Positions 36,854 to 48,001 of a DNA stretch of 64,000 nt are shown one piece after another. The translations under genes and the position numbers were made by a program. Origin of the DNA: Cornus controversa (lineage: Eukaryota > Streptophyta > Magnoliopsida > Cornales > Cornaceae). The notes beneath the pieces were generated by a model. It was not told the origin of the DNA and made no database searches. It saw only the letters and a list, made by a program, of their open reading frames with translations. Every line of letters starts with the position of its first letter. The first letter of the stretch is position 1. The DNA lies in assembly GCA_026545225.1 (NCBI GenBank), contig CM048846.1:36901501-36965500 (forward strand), written 5' to 3'.

Positions 36854-37402
36854 TGTAGTAACCCTTATGGACAGGTGTGAGTGGGCGAGTGCGAAGACAG
36901 AAACTGGGCTGAGCTACCACACTGACATGGTACAAGGTGCTCAATCCCACATCGCTTGGGTGCGGAAAAGGGGATGTGCTTATATGTAGTATGTTCTCTT
37001 CAAATGGTATGAGGCCTTTTGGGGTAAAACCCAAGAGCAAAACCGTGCGAGCTTAGGCCAAAAGCGGAAAAAATTATACCATGTGTTGGAGCGAGATATT
37101 ACAGTTGTCATCAGAGCCTGAACCCAGCCGAAAGTGTGCCGATGAGGATGTCGGGCCTCATAGGGGGGTGGATTGTAGTAACCCTTGTGGATGGGTGTAA
37201 GTGGGCGGGTGCGAAGACAGACACTGGGCTGAGCTACCACACATCCCACATCGCCTGGGTGTGGAAAAGGAGATGTGCTTATATGTAGTATGTTCTCTTC
37301 AAATGGTATGAGGTCATTTAGGGTAAAACCCAAGAGCAAAACCGTGCGGGCTTAGGCCCAAAGTGGATAATATCAAACCATGTGTTGGAGCGGGGTGTTA
37401 CG
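36854..37402 (+). mobile_element. TRIM (terminal-repeat retrotransposon in miniature), complete
   Basis: Two direct repeats beginning TGTAGTAACCCTTRTGGA lie at 36854-37103 (250 bp) and 37174-37402 (229 bp). They are separated by only 70 bp. A primer site resembling the iMet-tRNA complement (TTGTCATCAGAGCC) starts two bases after the first repeat, and a purine tract (AGGGGGGTGGA) lies just before the second. The element is flanked by the 5-bp duplication AGAAT (36849-36853 and 37403-37407). The second LTR ends ACG rather than ACA and lacks about 20 bp. It encodes no protein and must borrow retrotransposition functions. Confidence 0.92.
37104..37119 (+). other. TRIM primer binding site
   Basis: GTTGTCATCAGAGCC follows the left LTR end ATTACA and resembles the initiator-Met tRNA complement. 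Confidence 0.75.
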
Positions 37403-38337
37403 AGAATCGTCCCCTTAAGAGCTAACGACTGAAACCTTGAAGGAATTACTAAGGCACTGGAAGAAGGTGGACTTATCGACGTCTAAAATACCCCCCAGAA
37501 AATTTCACACATGAGGTGGCCAGTCTCATACACAAAACCTGAGGAATATTAACCACTGATAGCAACAAGCATAGATGCAAAAGAAAGAAATAGAATAATT
37601 GCTAAAAGCTGAACAGAAATCCCATTGAACTGAAATAATTGATAAATAAATACATATATTCTCGTAATACAATTTGGAAGTCCCGTAACCCAAGGACCCC
37701 TTAACCAGAAAGAACAAAAGTTTTTAAATTCTAAAATTAATACCAACAACCAAAGTCTCAAAAGTTCATAGTATGACTCTTGAAGAAGACAAGTTCCTAC
37801 CCTGTAACTGATGAGATGAGACGTCTGCTACAACCAAACCCTAAAACTCTATCCTCGAGGTGGAACCTGTTTGAAACCTGAAATATCAACACAGTGGGTT
37901 AAACCCATGAGCAAGTTCTATCTACTACATCCCAATCAGAGAACCAATATACATACCCTCAGTATAAGTGACATAAAATAAGTCTATAGATTTAACCTAC
38001 AAGTTATTCTTTTACCCAGTTTCGTGTTTCCAAAACAACAGTCAATATTTATAATATTCCACCCAAACCCTTATTATGCAAACGTGAACACGTTCCTTAC
38101 GTTCAGCAGAAATAAACATAATATAAAATAATATCAAGTTTAAGCAATCCTAACATGCCATCATTTAAATCTTTTGATACCTTAATAGGTATAGATATAT
38201 ACATACTAGTCATTTCCTATTTAGCTCATGTTTTCAGAAGTAGAATCATCTTATACATTGTTCCAACACACCCTTATCATCCAACAATGAACACATTCTT
38301 TAAGTTCAAAATAAAGAAAACATGTGCATACACATAT

Positions 38338-38640
38338 AGATACCTTATTAGATATGGGCGATCCTGACACGCCAAATAAAATGTATAGATACCTTATTAG
38401 GTATGGACGATCCTAACACGCCAAATAAAATGTATAGATACCTTATTAGGTATGGGCGATCCTGACACGCCGGGCAATCCTGACATGCCAAATAAAATGC
38501 ATAGATACCTTATTAGGTATGGGCGATCCTGACACGCCGGGCAATCCTTACATGCCAAATAAAATACATAGATACCTTATTAGGTATAGGCGATCCTGAC
38601 ACGCCGGGCAATCCTTACATGCCAAAATAAAATGCATAGA
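38338..38640. repeat. Tandem repeat array within the solo LTR
   Basis: About five copies of a 50-68-bp unit contain ATACCTTATTAGGTATGGGC and GATCCTGACACGCC. Later copies gain a GGGCAATCCTNACATGCC segment. The TACCTTATTAGGTA core is nearly palindromic. Confidence 0.85.
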
Positions 38641-38989
38641 TACATTCCAATATGCAATATAAAATAACAAGGTGCATTATGATTTAAATTTGCACAAACG
38701 TTATTTCAAATCATCCAACATGAAATTATCATCATAAGAAAAATCGTTCACAAGTAGACTATAATCAAGTATCCCATGTGCATTTATATATATAATAAAC
38801 ACAATCGATTAAATCAAAATAATTTAACATCCATTAGAGGAAACAATTCCCCAAACCAACCTCCAATGCCCTCAAATCTCCGAGGGGATCTAAACTTACT
38901 CTTATCTAGGTTTCTGGGCCTATTTCACTTCTAAGAACACTAAGAAAATATTATGGAATTTTCTGTAATTTAAAAACATTTTTAATAAA

Positions 38990-39540
38990 CCAAAGAAGGT
39001 GAAAATCCAACTTTTAGGCACTTTAAAAATTAATTGAACACCAAGTGAAGCTCAATTTGAGATGAAAATTTAAACCCAAGGTCATTTAATCTCTAAACAG
39101 TTACAGAAAACTTTTGGGAATTTTTGGAATTTCAGAAGTATTTTCTAAAATTACAGAAAGTGAAAAATCCAACTTTTAGACACTTTAAAAATCAATTGAG
39201 CAGCAAGGAAAGATTATTTTGAGTTGAAAATTTAAACCCAAGTGTATTTATCCTCCATAGAATTACAGTAAAAATTTGGGAATTTTTGGAATTATAAAAG
39301 TATTTTCTAAAATTACAGAAAGTGAAAAATCCAACTTTTAGACACTTTAAAAATCAATTGAACAGCAAGGAAAGATTATTTTGAGTTGAAACTTTAAACC
39401 CAAGTGTATTTAGCCTCTATAGAGCTACAGTAAAAATTTCGGAAATTTTGGAAATTTATAACTATTTTCTAAAATTAAAGAGGCTGAAAAATCCAGTTTT
39501 TAGACACTTTAAAAATCAATTTAAAGACAATGGTAAAACA
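38990..39540. repeat. Tandem repeat array, ~165-bp unit, in the solo LTR
   Basis: Three to four diverged copies share AAAATCCAACTTTTAGACAC, TTTAAACCCAAG and GGGAATTTTTGGAAT. Confidence 0.75.
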
Positions 39541-39718
39541 TTTTGCTATGCAATTTAAACTCCAAGCCCCTTAAGCTCCCAGGAAGTTGACATAAAATTT
39601 TTGGAATTTTTAGAATTACAAAAGTATTTTTAAAAAATGAATTTTCCAGATTTTCAAGTTTTCCCAAAAGTTTCAAAAATACAAAATAAATATCAAAACA
39701 ATTCGGAATGAGCCCATA

Positions 39719-39925
39719 TTGGACCCAGAGGTAGGGCCCCGCGAGTGGGGCCCGAAAATAATTTTCCGGCCACCGGCCGGCGCCGGCGCCGGCCGAACGC
39801 GCCCCCACTTGCCGGCGGCGCGCGTGGGGGTCACGCGCCAGCTGGGTTGTCTTCCCCAGCGCGCAGGCAGCGCGCTGGGGGATTTTCCGGAGCTGATTCC
39901 GGCTTCGTCCGACCTCCGATCAGCC
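39719..39925. promoter_or_regulatory. GC-rich island in the solo LTR
   Basis: The island is far richer in GC and CpG than its AT-rich surroundings, with runs of CCGGCGCCGGCG type and CAGCGCGC repeats. Its place near one end of a long LTR suits the promoter/5' leader part, but no TATA box or start is demonstrated. The overlapping short ORFs are a by-product of the GC content. Confidence 0.4.
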
Positions 39926-42339
39926 TGATTTTTGTACCGTTCTTCTCCTCTTGATCCCCTCTACCCATTGGTACAAAAAGCCCCATCAAAAATTGTCCGA
40001 ATCAAAAACCCCTAATTCACAAGTTCTAGGGTTCTTCGCAAAATTTAAAATTTTAAAACCCAATAATTCACGATCTGTTTTCCTAAGGATTCAGAATTGT
40101 TTACAATATAATCCCAACACAGTAGGTTCACAACTAAACAATTATTTCTTACAAATTGCATACATGAATTATTTCTTTCTTAACACAATATACATATACA
40201 TGAACACATATGCATATAACCTTACATGAACAAAATCAATTAAATCTACATACAATCATCACAGTTAATCTCACGAAATTTATCAATAGCAAAAAAATAT
40301 AAACATGCAATTAACTACAAATTTTTAATATAAATAAATTCTCAAACCTAGACTATGCATACGGATTCAAGGGGGAAGAGAAGAATTAAACTTGCCTTTT
40401 CCTGACGAATCAACTTGTTCACCTGATCGTCATTCCCTTCTCTCTTTCGTTTACTCTCTTTTAGTTCTGTGCGTAAAACAACGGCAAACCCTCATTTCTT
40501 CTTCTTTTCTTTTCCTTTTTGTTTTAATTATTCTTTTATTGTTTTTCCTACAACTAATAAAAATCAAATTAATAATAATAAATATAGAAATAATAATATT
40601 ATTATAACCCTAGGCCCATCATTTTAAACATAACCTTAGCCCACTCATACTAGCCCAAATTCCTCCCTAGCCCAACCCAAAACATTTAAATAAAATAACA
40701 CACAATTAATACCAATTCACATAAAATGATAAAATGCATGTATAAAAGACAAACAACTCACCTACAATGATAATTTATATAAAAAAAAAACATTTCACAT
40801 GAATTAATAAAATAAAGTAATAATGTAAAGAGATTAAATTGACACCTAAATTTTCTGGGGTATTACAACGTCTAAGGTAGATACAACAAGAGATGCCCAC
40901 TAGGTATTGAAGGAATGATCGACCTGGGGTTGAGAGCGAAATGGTTGGAACTGAAAATGATCCACAGCATTTTTGTTCTTTGCCGATACACCAAGAACTT
41001 ATCTACCGCTTGAAACCTGACCCTTTCATCTAAGGTCGAGTTATAGGAAAGACAAAGAGGCAGATAAATCAGCTGCACAAGACCAAATTTCCTAGCAAGT
41101 TGAGTTGAGTTGTAAAATTCCACCCCCACCCGACTGTTGGGAGAACACAAAGGGGCAGTGCTATAGTGAAGATCACAGCCTAGCAAGAAGTTAGCCCAAG
41201 AGGCGCTGTAATCATCCAACTTCTATTTTATAGAAGAACTGGTGGGTGGTTGAAGCCATATAGGAGTCTGGGGCAGGTCTTCAAAAGGAAGAAACTGCGA
41301 GGCCGATCGCTGACAGCAATGAAGGGAAAAATCGACGCAGTCATTAAAAAATTGGGCCTTGGGCAAGGCCGAGGCATAAGAGAAAGAGACTAAGGAGTCA
41401 CTGACCGATGGAGAAATCTCTGCACTTAGCTCAGGGAAATAGGCCTTCAGCCAGATCTAGAATAACCAGAAAGGGCCTCCTGAATAAACATAGTGGTTCT
41501 CCAAGAGATCATGGAGACCTCTGTAGAGATAGCAAAGAACGAAAGAGGCCAAGGAAAGGGTTTTTCCTTCGGCTAGAGCTAACACAATCTCGACTACATC
41601 CTTGGTAACCTGGAGGGCTGGCACACAAATGAGACATTTTTTCAGCCAATACAGAAGGAATGCAATGTGCTCATCATCCTTAACAGACCCGAAAGTCTTC
41701 CAGGTGGCTTTCATGAAGGGGTTGTAGGACGAAACAATGGCCTTACTGCCAGTGGTCTTGGTTGGATAGTTAAATGACATTGTTAATTCGGGAAGAAGGG
41801 AATTGACCTCGATTCCTATCGTCCTGAGGTGAGTCAGCATACAAATGTCTCTAATGGTTGGGGAAAGCATCCCACATGGCAAGTGAAGCGATTTGGTCGT
41901 ACTCGACCAAAATAGAGAAGCAGAGCAGATGAGGAATTCGTCCTGAATCATGGGCATAGTGTTAAGCTTGATGGTGTCATAGATGTCACAAGCTTTCCAT
42001 AGCCTCCCTTTTGTGACAAAAATGCGATCAACCATGCGTTCCGGTCAGAATTGATCGAGTGCCAATTTTGGAGATGAAAGTTAGTGACAGAAGGTTCATT
42101 TATGGTCATCAGGCTCTGGAACATAAGGTGTTTCTTGTCTAATGGGTAGAAAGGAGAAATTGCATAAGGCATTTCCTCTACGAAGGCAGGACCGAGACAT
42201 TTGGTGCCATTGGGAAGATCGATGAGGACATCCAAGTAGAGTTGGTTGAGAGCAGTGGCGTTGATTGTCGCCTCGCCTATTTGCCATTAGATAAGGGATC
42301 ATTGGAGGGGAGCGCTAGGTCGGTATATTTAGGAGCCAT

Positions 42340-42631
42340 GGAGTCAGAAAAAGTAGAAAGAAGTATGGTTGTTTTGCTTGAGGATGATTGCAAAGAGAAA
42401 AAGTTGAAGATTTGTGAATTGAAGGGAAAGTGGCTGAGCTTTTATAATGGGTAATAAGGGTTCATGAATGGCTGAGCCACTTGTAGTCTTTAATGACAAG
42501 TGTGTAGCTGATGGAGATCACCAAGATTCCTTGAATTAATGTGGGTAAAGCACTATTCAAAATTCAAAATCCCTTATAATTAGCGTAGTTAAGGGAAAGG
42601 CTCATCCCAGGTATTTGAATTCGGGGGTAGT
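42340..42631. other. Region between antisense ORF start and 3' LTR, with polypurine tract
   Basis: This stretch would carry the promoter of the antisense ORF. It ends in the purine-rich TTCGGGGGTAGT (42620-42631) just before the LTR. Confidence 0.5.
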
Positions 42632-43400
42632 TGTTGGCACCTAAACTTGGTGCCACTTGGTTGAATAAGGACTCCTACGAGTTTCGGCTACATTGGAAGA
42701 CTCGGTTGAACATGGACTCTATGCAAATAAAGACTTCATAGAATGATTTTAGTTGAATACAGACTCTTGCATGGAGAAGCTGGTGGGCTGTCGATAATGT
42801 ATTTTATTTTATTATTTTATTTTCTGCATTATCTTGTAATTTAAGATTAAGCACAGTTATGTAAACTTTTTTTATAAATAAAAGCAAATAACTCTATATT
42901 AAGGGTTCCCAACAACCACAATTAAACAATTGCATCATGTGCAATCTGTATTTCTCTCTCAATATTTTCCAGAATATTACTCTATCTCTCGCTCGATCTA
43001 CATCTCCCTTCACTTTCTTGCTCTCGTCCTCCTCTAATCTGTTTATCAGTCTATTTGTCCCTTAATTTCTACCTCTCTCCTTACTATCTCCCTCCTTGCT
43101 ACGATTCAGTCTCGCAATTCTTTGTGCACGGATAAAAGTCTTCTTAGTTGAGGCAAGGAAAGAACTCAATAGGGAGTTTCGTATTCTCTCTCCCTAGCCA
43201 ATCGCCTGATCCAACACGACCTCCAAAGGAGATACTTGTGTTCGACCAACTGTTTATATCAAGTTGACACCACGGCTCTGGCACGCCCGCAAGCAATCGG
43301 CCTACTTAGCTGATCAATTTATAACCGAACAGATACAAAGCAATTGGTCATCAAGCCATACATCTAAAAATTGAGGTGGATTTCTCTCTACGTTCGAACA
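42632..43400 (+). mobile_element. 3' LTR of the Tat-like Gypsy element
   Basis: It begins TGTTGGCACCTAAACTTGGT directly after a polypurine tract, and a TG...CA end is plausible at TTCGAACA (43400). A possible poly-A/TATA-like segment (TTTTTTATAAATAAAAGC) lies near 42866. Beyond 43400 the sequence belongs to the TNL 3' region. The 5' LTR is lost, so neither the target duplication nor the exact end can be confirmed. Confidence 0.6.
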
Positions 43401-44439
43401 ATATTGTCATTACTTCAATCCACTGCAATGATCAACCTTCTGGCATTTTTAATGAAATCCCTGCAAATACAGAAGGAAAATAATTAATAGGATAAATTTC
43501 TCACACAAAAATACTCCAATTACTCACTCATCACTTGTTTAAGGAAATATTTGCAGGTTAACATAGCGATGCGATCAAATACTCCAATTACTCACCTGAA
43601 TGGTTCATCACCCATCACTTTTCCAATACCTGTGGCATCCCAGTAGAACACGCGGTTTAATATCACAAAGCTATAATTGGCTTTTGACACTCGAAACACT
43701 TCAACTGAGAAAATATAGGAAATTCATATTCTTAAAAATAACACATTCTTAAGCTGTCCTCAACACAAAAACTAAGAAGAACGTAAAAGCAAAACAACTA
43801 GTGGAATGACTTAAAGAAGAAAAAAACCCAATGGAATTTACACTAATAAATGATAAATTGACAATTAATCAGAAAACAGAAATATAAAAATCAAATACAA
43901 GAATTCAGGTAACCATAAAATTCTTCTTTCCTCATAGAAAACAAAAGGTTAGATAGATGACAACATATTTTTTTTTCTAATTTGAAAAAAATCATAGGGA
44001 GAGAAATTACATACCTACTATCTACATCCACAACTTCCCTTCCCTGTTTGGAATGGCAATGACTAGCGATCTTCTTTTGTAGTCGGTTTGTATGTCAATA
44101 ATTTATTAGTGGCTGAATAGGATGATATTAATAAGTAACCATCAGTGCCGGTGGTTGAAAAAGTAATGAAATATAAAAGGTTTTTCTTTAAGAAGAATTT
44201 GAATCTGAAAGTAACTCTCTCTAATAAATAGGGTAAAATATTAATTTGAAAAGAAAAGAGGTGTTTGTGATTAAGAAGGTAACTCTTCAGCTACAATATT
44301 AATATAAATATATTTTTTATTATAGGTTGAAAAGATGTGAAGGTAATTAAAAGTGTATATATAATATTTATTTGTAAAGTAACACTAACAGAAGGAGAAT
44401 CAGCGAGCCAGTTTTTAATATATTTATTTATTTATCTTA
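43401..44439 (-). other. 3' flank of the TNL pseudogene
   Basis: No long open frame. It probably holds the last introns and 3' untranslated region, because it is duplicated beside the second C-JID copy (25301-26356). A donor (TTAG|GTAAGATAAA) lies at the C-JID end near 44440. Confidence 0.5.
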
Positions 44440-44922
44440 CCTAACAAGTGGTCTGTATAAACTTGTGTGGGCGGGGGCGGGTCCATTACTAGATGAATAC
44501 CCCACTTTTTCACCTTCAATGGTTCTAGATCATTATTGGCCTGAATGTAAACAAGCATCAGAATTACCCATTAACCAACATTCTTTATCGGGTACATGGT
44601 TCATCCATGGTTGTGGACGTAACACGTGAGTTCTATGAGACAACACGATGTGATCTGAGCTTCTTCTGAAACCATTATTTGGATGTAAACCGACTTCATC
44701 ATAACCGTTGATACAGAGCGTAAACCAGTCCCAAAAACCATATGGTTCATAATCACATCCGATAACAGCGCAAACAGCAATTCCTTTGAGGTTAGTGCAA
44801 GAATTTAGATCCACCATTAAACATAATGGGTCTTCACCACTGTCACATATGTGGTTGAACCAACTTGGAATGTCACCTCCTGGGAGAACCATACATGTAT
44901 CACCAATGTCCTGTTTCATCAT
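44440..44922 (-). pseudogene. TNL pseudogene: C-JID exon (copy 2)
   Basis: It encodes the C-terminal jelly-roll/Ig-like domain that follows the LRRs in TNL resistance proteins. Motifs are GDTCMVLPGGDIPSWFNHIC, DSGEDPLCLMVDLN, NLKGIAVCAVIGCDYEPYGF and SSDHIVLSHRTHVLRP, ending VKKWGIHLVMDPPPPTQVYT. One extra base near 44550 shifts the frame before the final block, so the reading stops early. It is on the same strand as, and downstream of, the LRR pieces at 45074-45474 and 52887-55374. It is better preserved than copy 1 at 26357. Confidence 0.85.
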
Positions 44923-44928
44923 ATAAAA

Positions 44929-44931
<3 letters not shown>

Positions 44932-44963
<32 letters not shown>
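44932..44963. repeat. (AT)n microsatellite in a TNL intron
   Basis: About 15 AT units immediately upstream of the C-JID exon. Confidence 0.9.
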
Positions 44964-44965
<2 letters not shown>

Positions 44966-45073
44966 CAATGATTTACTTAATTCTGTGAGAAAGAGGATAT
45001 ATATAAGAGAAATACATGCAGCAGGGAATTTAATTTTGAAGGGATACGCACTCGCACACTTTAACATATAGTA

Positions 45074-45474
45074 TACCTGAAGTAGACTTTCTGAATATAT
45101 ATTTGGCTTGTTCTTCCCATGATTCTCTTCCAATTTGTGGCTCCCTGTGAAAATCTAATTTTACCTGACTTTAGTTGTTGGAATGGAATGTCGTTCTAAT
45201 GATACACAACCTTGTGCAGAAACTTCTTTTATAGATGATGGAAGTGACTCCAATGTTTGGAGGCTTAAGCAACCATCCAACCAAAGATATTCAAGCTTTG
45301 TAAGTTGCGTGAAGCTTGTTGGTAAGCTAGCAAAGTTGTTTCTGCTTAGAAATAAATTTCTCAGTGAGTGAGGAAGATTTAGAACGGATTCTTCTTCTAA
45401 ATTGCAGTTATTCCAGTTTAATTGTATAAGATGAGTTACCTGTGCAATTGATGATGGCAATTTTCTTATTGACC
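45074..45474 (-). pseudogene. TNL pseudogene: LRR segment downstream of the element A insertion
   Basis: This segment encodes leucine-rich repeats: KLPSSIAQVTHLIQLNWNNC, LPHSLRNLFLSRNNFASLPT, FTQLTKLEYLWLDGCLSLQT and LESLPSSIKEVSAQGCVSLE. A small following exon is at about 45133-45074. If element A and one copy of its target duplication are disregarded, the frame runs on directly from the LRR block at 52887-53100. The insertion therefore split one exon. Confidence 0.85.
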
Positions 45475-46667
45475 TGTGAGTTGCACGGTGCGAAAGCGGT
45501 TGCGAAAAGTATTTTAAAACCTAGAGGGGGTGAATAGGATCACTTGCTCGTTTGCTTAATTTATAATTAATTCAATTTTAAGTCCAATTAACCTAACAAT
45601 TAAAGCAAGTAAATAAATAAAGTGCAAGTAAAGAAAAGAATGCACCAGATATACGTGGAAATTCAAGGCGGTAAAAACCACGGAGGGAGGCTGCAAGCCT
45701 CAGGAAACCAATCCACTACGATGAAACAAAGTACAACAGACTCTATCTCAGTCTCACACCCCTCTTCACTCTGTCAAGAATCTGATGCGGAACACCTCAG
45801 GCTTATGATTGCGACAACACATCCAACTGCTACAAACTTCCGGCTAACGTCACGATCCTTACAGAAAAGTTGCTGAAAGAACACAAATACTCAGCAAGCA
45901 TTTTGTTCCCTTCGTAGTGCGATATGATCACCTTTCTTCCTCAACAAGCAAGCAAGTGAAGAACCATCAATCCAATGTTCTGATCAGCAAATAGATTTGA
46001 TGTAGTCTCTGAACAGCTAATTAGAAGTAGAACACCATCCTAAATATCACTCGTAAAGTATGGATGTGTGTTCTTAAAAATATATAGCCCTAAGTATATT
46101 GTATATACTTTCTCTCTCTAAAAATATTAATAGTCCAGGCTTATTCTTCACCCCTTGTAGAGAAAATATGGATACATATATATAAGCAAGGAAGTTCTAA
46201 TTCTACTTGGAAAAGAAGTTGAATACCAAAATAGAACTCTCCTAGAAGTTTCAAACCCAATAGGAATCAGAATTTGCGTCAAAATTTGTTCCCTATTTGG
46301 AACAGGCTAAGTGGGACCGGTGCCAAAATAATAGGACCGATGGGACTTTGTAAAAACCTGCAGAAACTAAACTTCCGAGAAAATTTGGACCGGTCCTAAA
46401 AATTGGGGACTGGTCTTATTTTGAAAAACCTTAATTTTTACATTTAAACCCTAGTTTTTCAAAATAGGCTCGGAAATAAAAAGTGCAGAGTGTCCTCACC
46501 ATAGTTACCTATACTATATGGTGTTCTTACTGATTTATCTGCATCCATGCACTTGAGTATCAGCTCGAAGTTGTCGACGATCGATACAAAGAATAAATCA
46601 AAAATTACAACTCGATCAATCAGGTTTTGATCACCGAAATATGCCAATTACAAATTTATATCTCACA
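45475..46667 (-). repeat. 3' LTR of element A
   Basis: 1.19 kb, homologous over its length to 51695-52886, 56567-57752 (inverted) and 63118-63947 (inverted). It holds the ACCGGT-type motifs near 46316-46412 and a TATATATA segment near 46175. Confidence 0.92.
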
Positions 46668-47035
46668 ATCTCCCCCTTTGGCAATTTCGTGACAAAACCA
46701 CCTAGACAATTATAACCTAACCCATTGAAAAAATTATATAACAATGTTGCCCAAAAATACATAGAAATAAAGAACTGATGATCAGAAGCTTCACATGTGT
46801 GTTCAATATGGTTAGAATAAAACTTGTTGTACCTACACATCCCTTAAACAACACAACTTGTGAAAAGCTTAATAAAGAAATATAATCATGAATATCAATA
46901 TTATCTCCCCCTTAATCTCCATGAATATTCTCCCCCTTAATAAAAAATATCTGATAAATATATTATCTTCTCCTTTGGCAAAGAATCTCATATCATATCA
47001 TATACATATAACAATATCATCTCCCCCTTTTTGGA
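46668..47035 (-). other. Element A polypurine region with repeated GGGGGAGAT
   Basis: On the minus strand AGGGGGAGA or a close variant occurs next to the LTR (46668-46682) and again at about 46903, 46930, 46970 and 47020. Confidence 0.7.
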
Positions 47036-47238
47036 ACAAATTGACAAAGTAAGAACCAGATAATAAGCATATAGAAATAATAAGATAATAAGAAAGCACA
47101 AATCATCATCACTGAACAAATAAATATCCAAAATATATCAGTTGATGGAATAAACAAAAAAATCAATAATCTAGACATCAAAGATCAAGAAGTCAACAAC
47201 TGTCTAGAACAAAAGATAATAAGACCTAAAGTCTAAGT

Positions 47239-48001
47239 CTAGTCAGCCTCATCAGCAGACTCATCAGAAACAACAGGGTCAAGCATCAAACCTAGACAAA
47301 ATAAAGTTAACTACTCAAAGTCTAGCAAAACATAACTAAGTCTATCATCAAGACCTAATCCTCATCATCATCATGAGCTCCAAAAATTAGATATCAACAT
47401 TTATCAAAAAGATATCGTTGAACATGTAACTCCATTCATTGAAATTTGCATCAAAGTCTACAAAAGTATGATCGAAGCACAAGTATGGTATTCATAGAAT
47501 AGACATTCAACCTAATCAAAGACGCAATGTGTATCCAAAAATAAACAAGTGTAAGTCATAAACCTAACAAACAGATAAACTAGTCTGAATCATCAAACAA
47601 TCAAAACCTAAAAACTAGTTATCATCAGTGATTTGGAGAATGAATGATGTCCATTAGCAAAGATGCATTAGGTTCTCATAAGGCTCGAATCATTATCCTC
47701 TATAGGTGTTCTATCAAGATTTGTCCTCAAATATTACAAAATGATACCATATGTTAAGATCAAGAATACCAATTAGTTGAGTCATAACAGTTGTATTCAC
47801 CTCAATGATAATGCCAAATACTTTGGTTGTTAAAGATAAACATCCAAATAGAAATATGTCATCCAAATCACATAAGGACTCCCAACCAAAGTCTTTCAAA
47901 GCAACATTTCTTTTCACTTTTAGAAGCACTCCTCTATCTCTTTTAGACCTAATCATGAAAGTCACAATGAATGGAAGTATAAACAATGTCACAAGTTCCA
48001 T
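47239..48001 (-). pseudogene. ORF2 remnant of element A ('putative plant transposon protein'-like)
   Basis: It starts MELVTLFILPFIVTFM, matching the start of ORF2 in element B (MELLTIFLLPFIVGLM). It continues FGWESLCDLDDIF and VFGIIIEVNTTVMTQLIGIL, and its last codons (DPVVSDESADEAD) match B's acidic tail. A deletion has removed the part between about residues 20 and 65, and much of the second half is missing. Nothing of a pol gene is present around it. Confidence 0.75.

Larger units (their letters stand above)
37484..40867. mobile_element. Solo LTR of a long-LTR Ty3/Gypsy element
   Basis: The 3.4-kb insertion starts TAAAATACCCCCCAGAAAAT and ends AAATTTTCTGGGGTATTACA, so its ends are near-inverse over about 20 bp. 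It is flanked by the 5-bp duplication ACGTC (37479-37483 and 40868-40872). There is no primer site, purine tract or coding sequence inside, as expected for an LTR left by recombination. TGTAATACCCC/GGGGTATTACA-type ends suit Tekay-like Gypsy LTRs; the first TG has mutated to TA. It contains two tandem repeat arrays and a GC-rich island. Confidence 0.78.
35377..42339 (-). pseudogene. Antisense PMD (plant mobile domain) ORF of the Gypsy element, broken and doubly interrupted
   Basis: Read on the minus strand from an ATG at 42339, the pieces encode a plant mobile domain (PMD): PNGTKCLGPAFVEEMPYAIS, GMLSPTIRDICMLTHLRTIG, EHIAFLLYWLKKCLICVP and, at 41219-40872, FYNSTQLARKFGLVQ. The rest becomes a charged, coiled-coil-like tail (35931-35377; SMFEEKFEAEKTLGARILEI and NEELGKEEQRLQAELVRVKS). 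Frameshifts near 42280 and 41960 and in-frame stops disrupt it. A solo LTR (37484-40867) and a TRIM (36854-37402) are inserted in it. PMD proteins derive from or travel with mobile elements. The position, antisense between integrase and 3' LTR, matches the extra antisense ORFs known from Tat-lineage Gypsy elements. Confidence 0.75.

Noticed and set aside
36708-37339. Two similar ~110-codon minus-strand frames (MLLGFTPKGLIPFEENILHI...)
   Set aside because: They are the two LTRs of the TRIM element read in antisense; the repeat explains their similarity.
38338-38640. Array of ~50-68-bp units considered as a CRISPR-like array
   Set aside because: The units are contiguous tandem repeats without unique spacers, lie in a plant LTR, and no associated genes exist.
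39719-39954. Overlapping GC-rich open frames of about 69 codons
   Set aside because: They are a by-product of the GC island, Pro/Ala/Arg-rich in several frames, with no start context or family resemblance.
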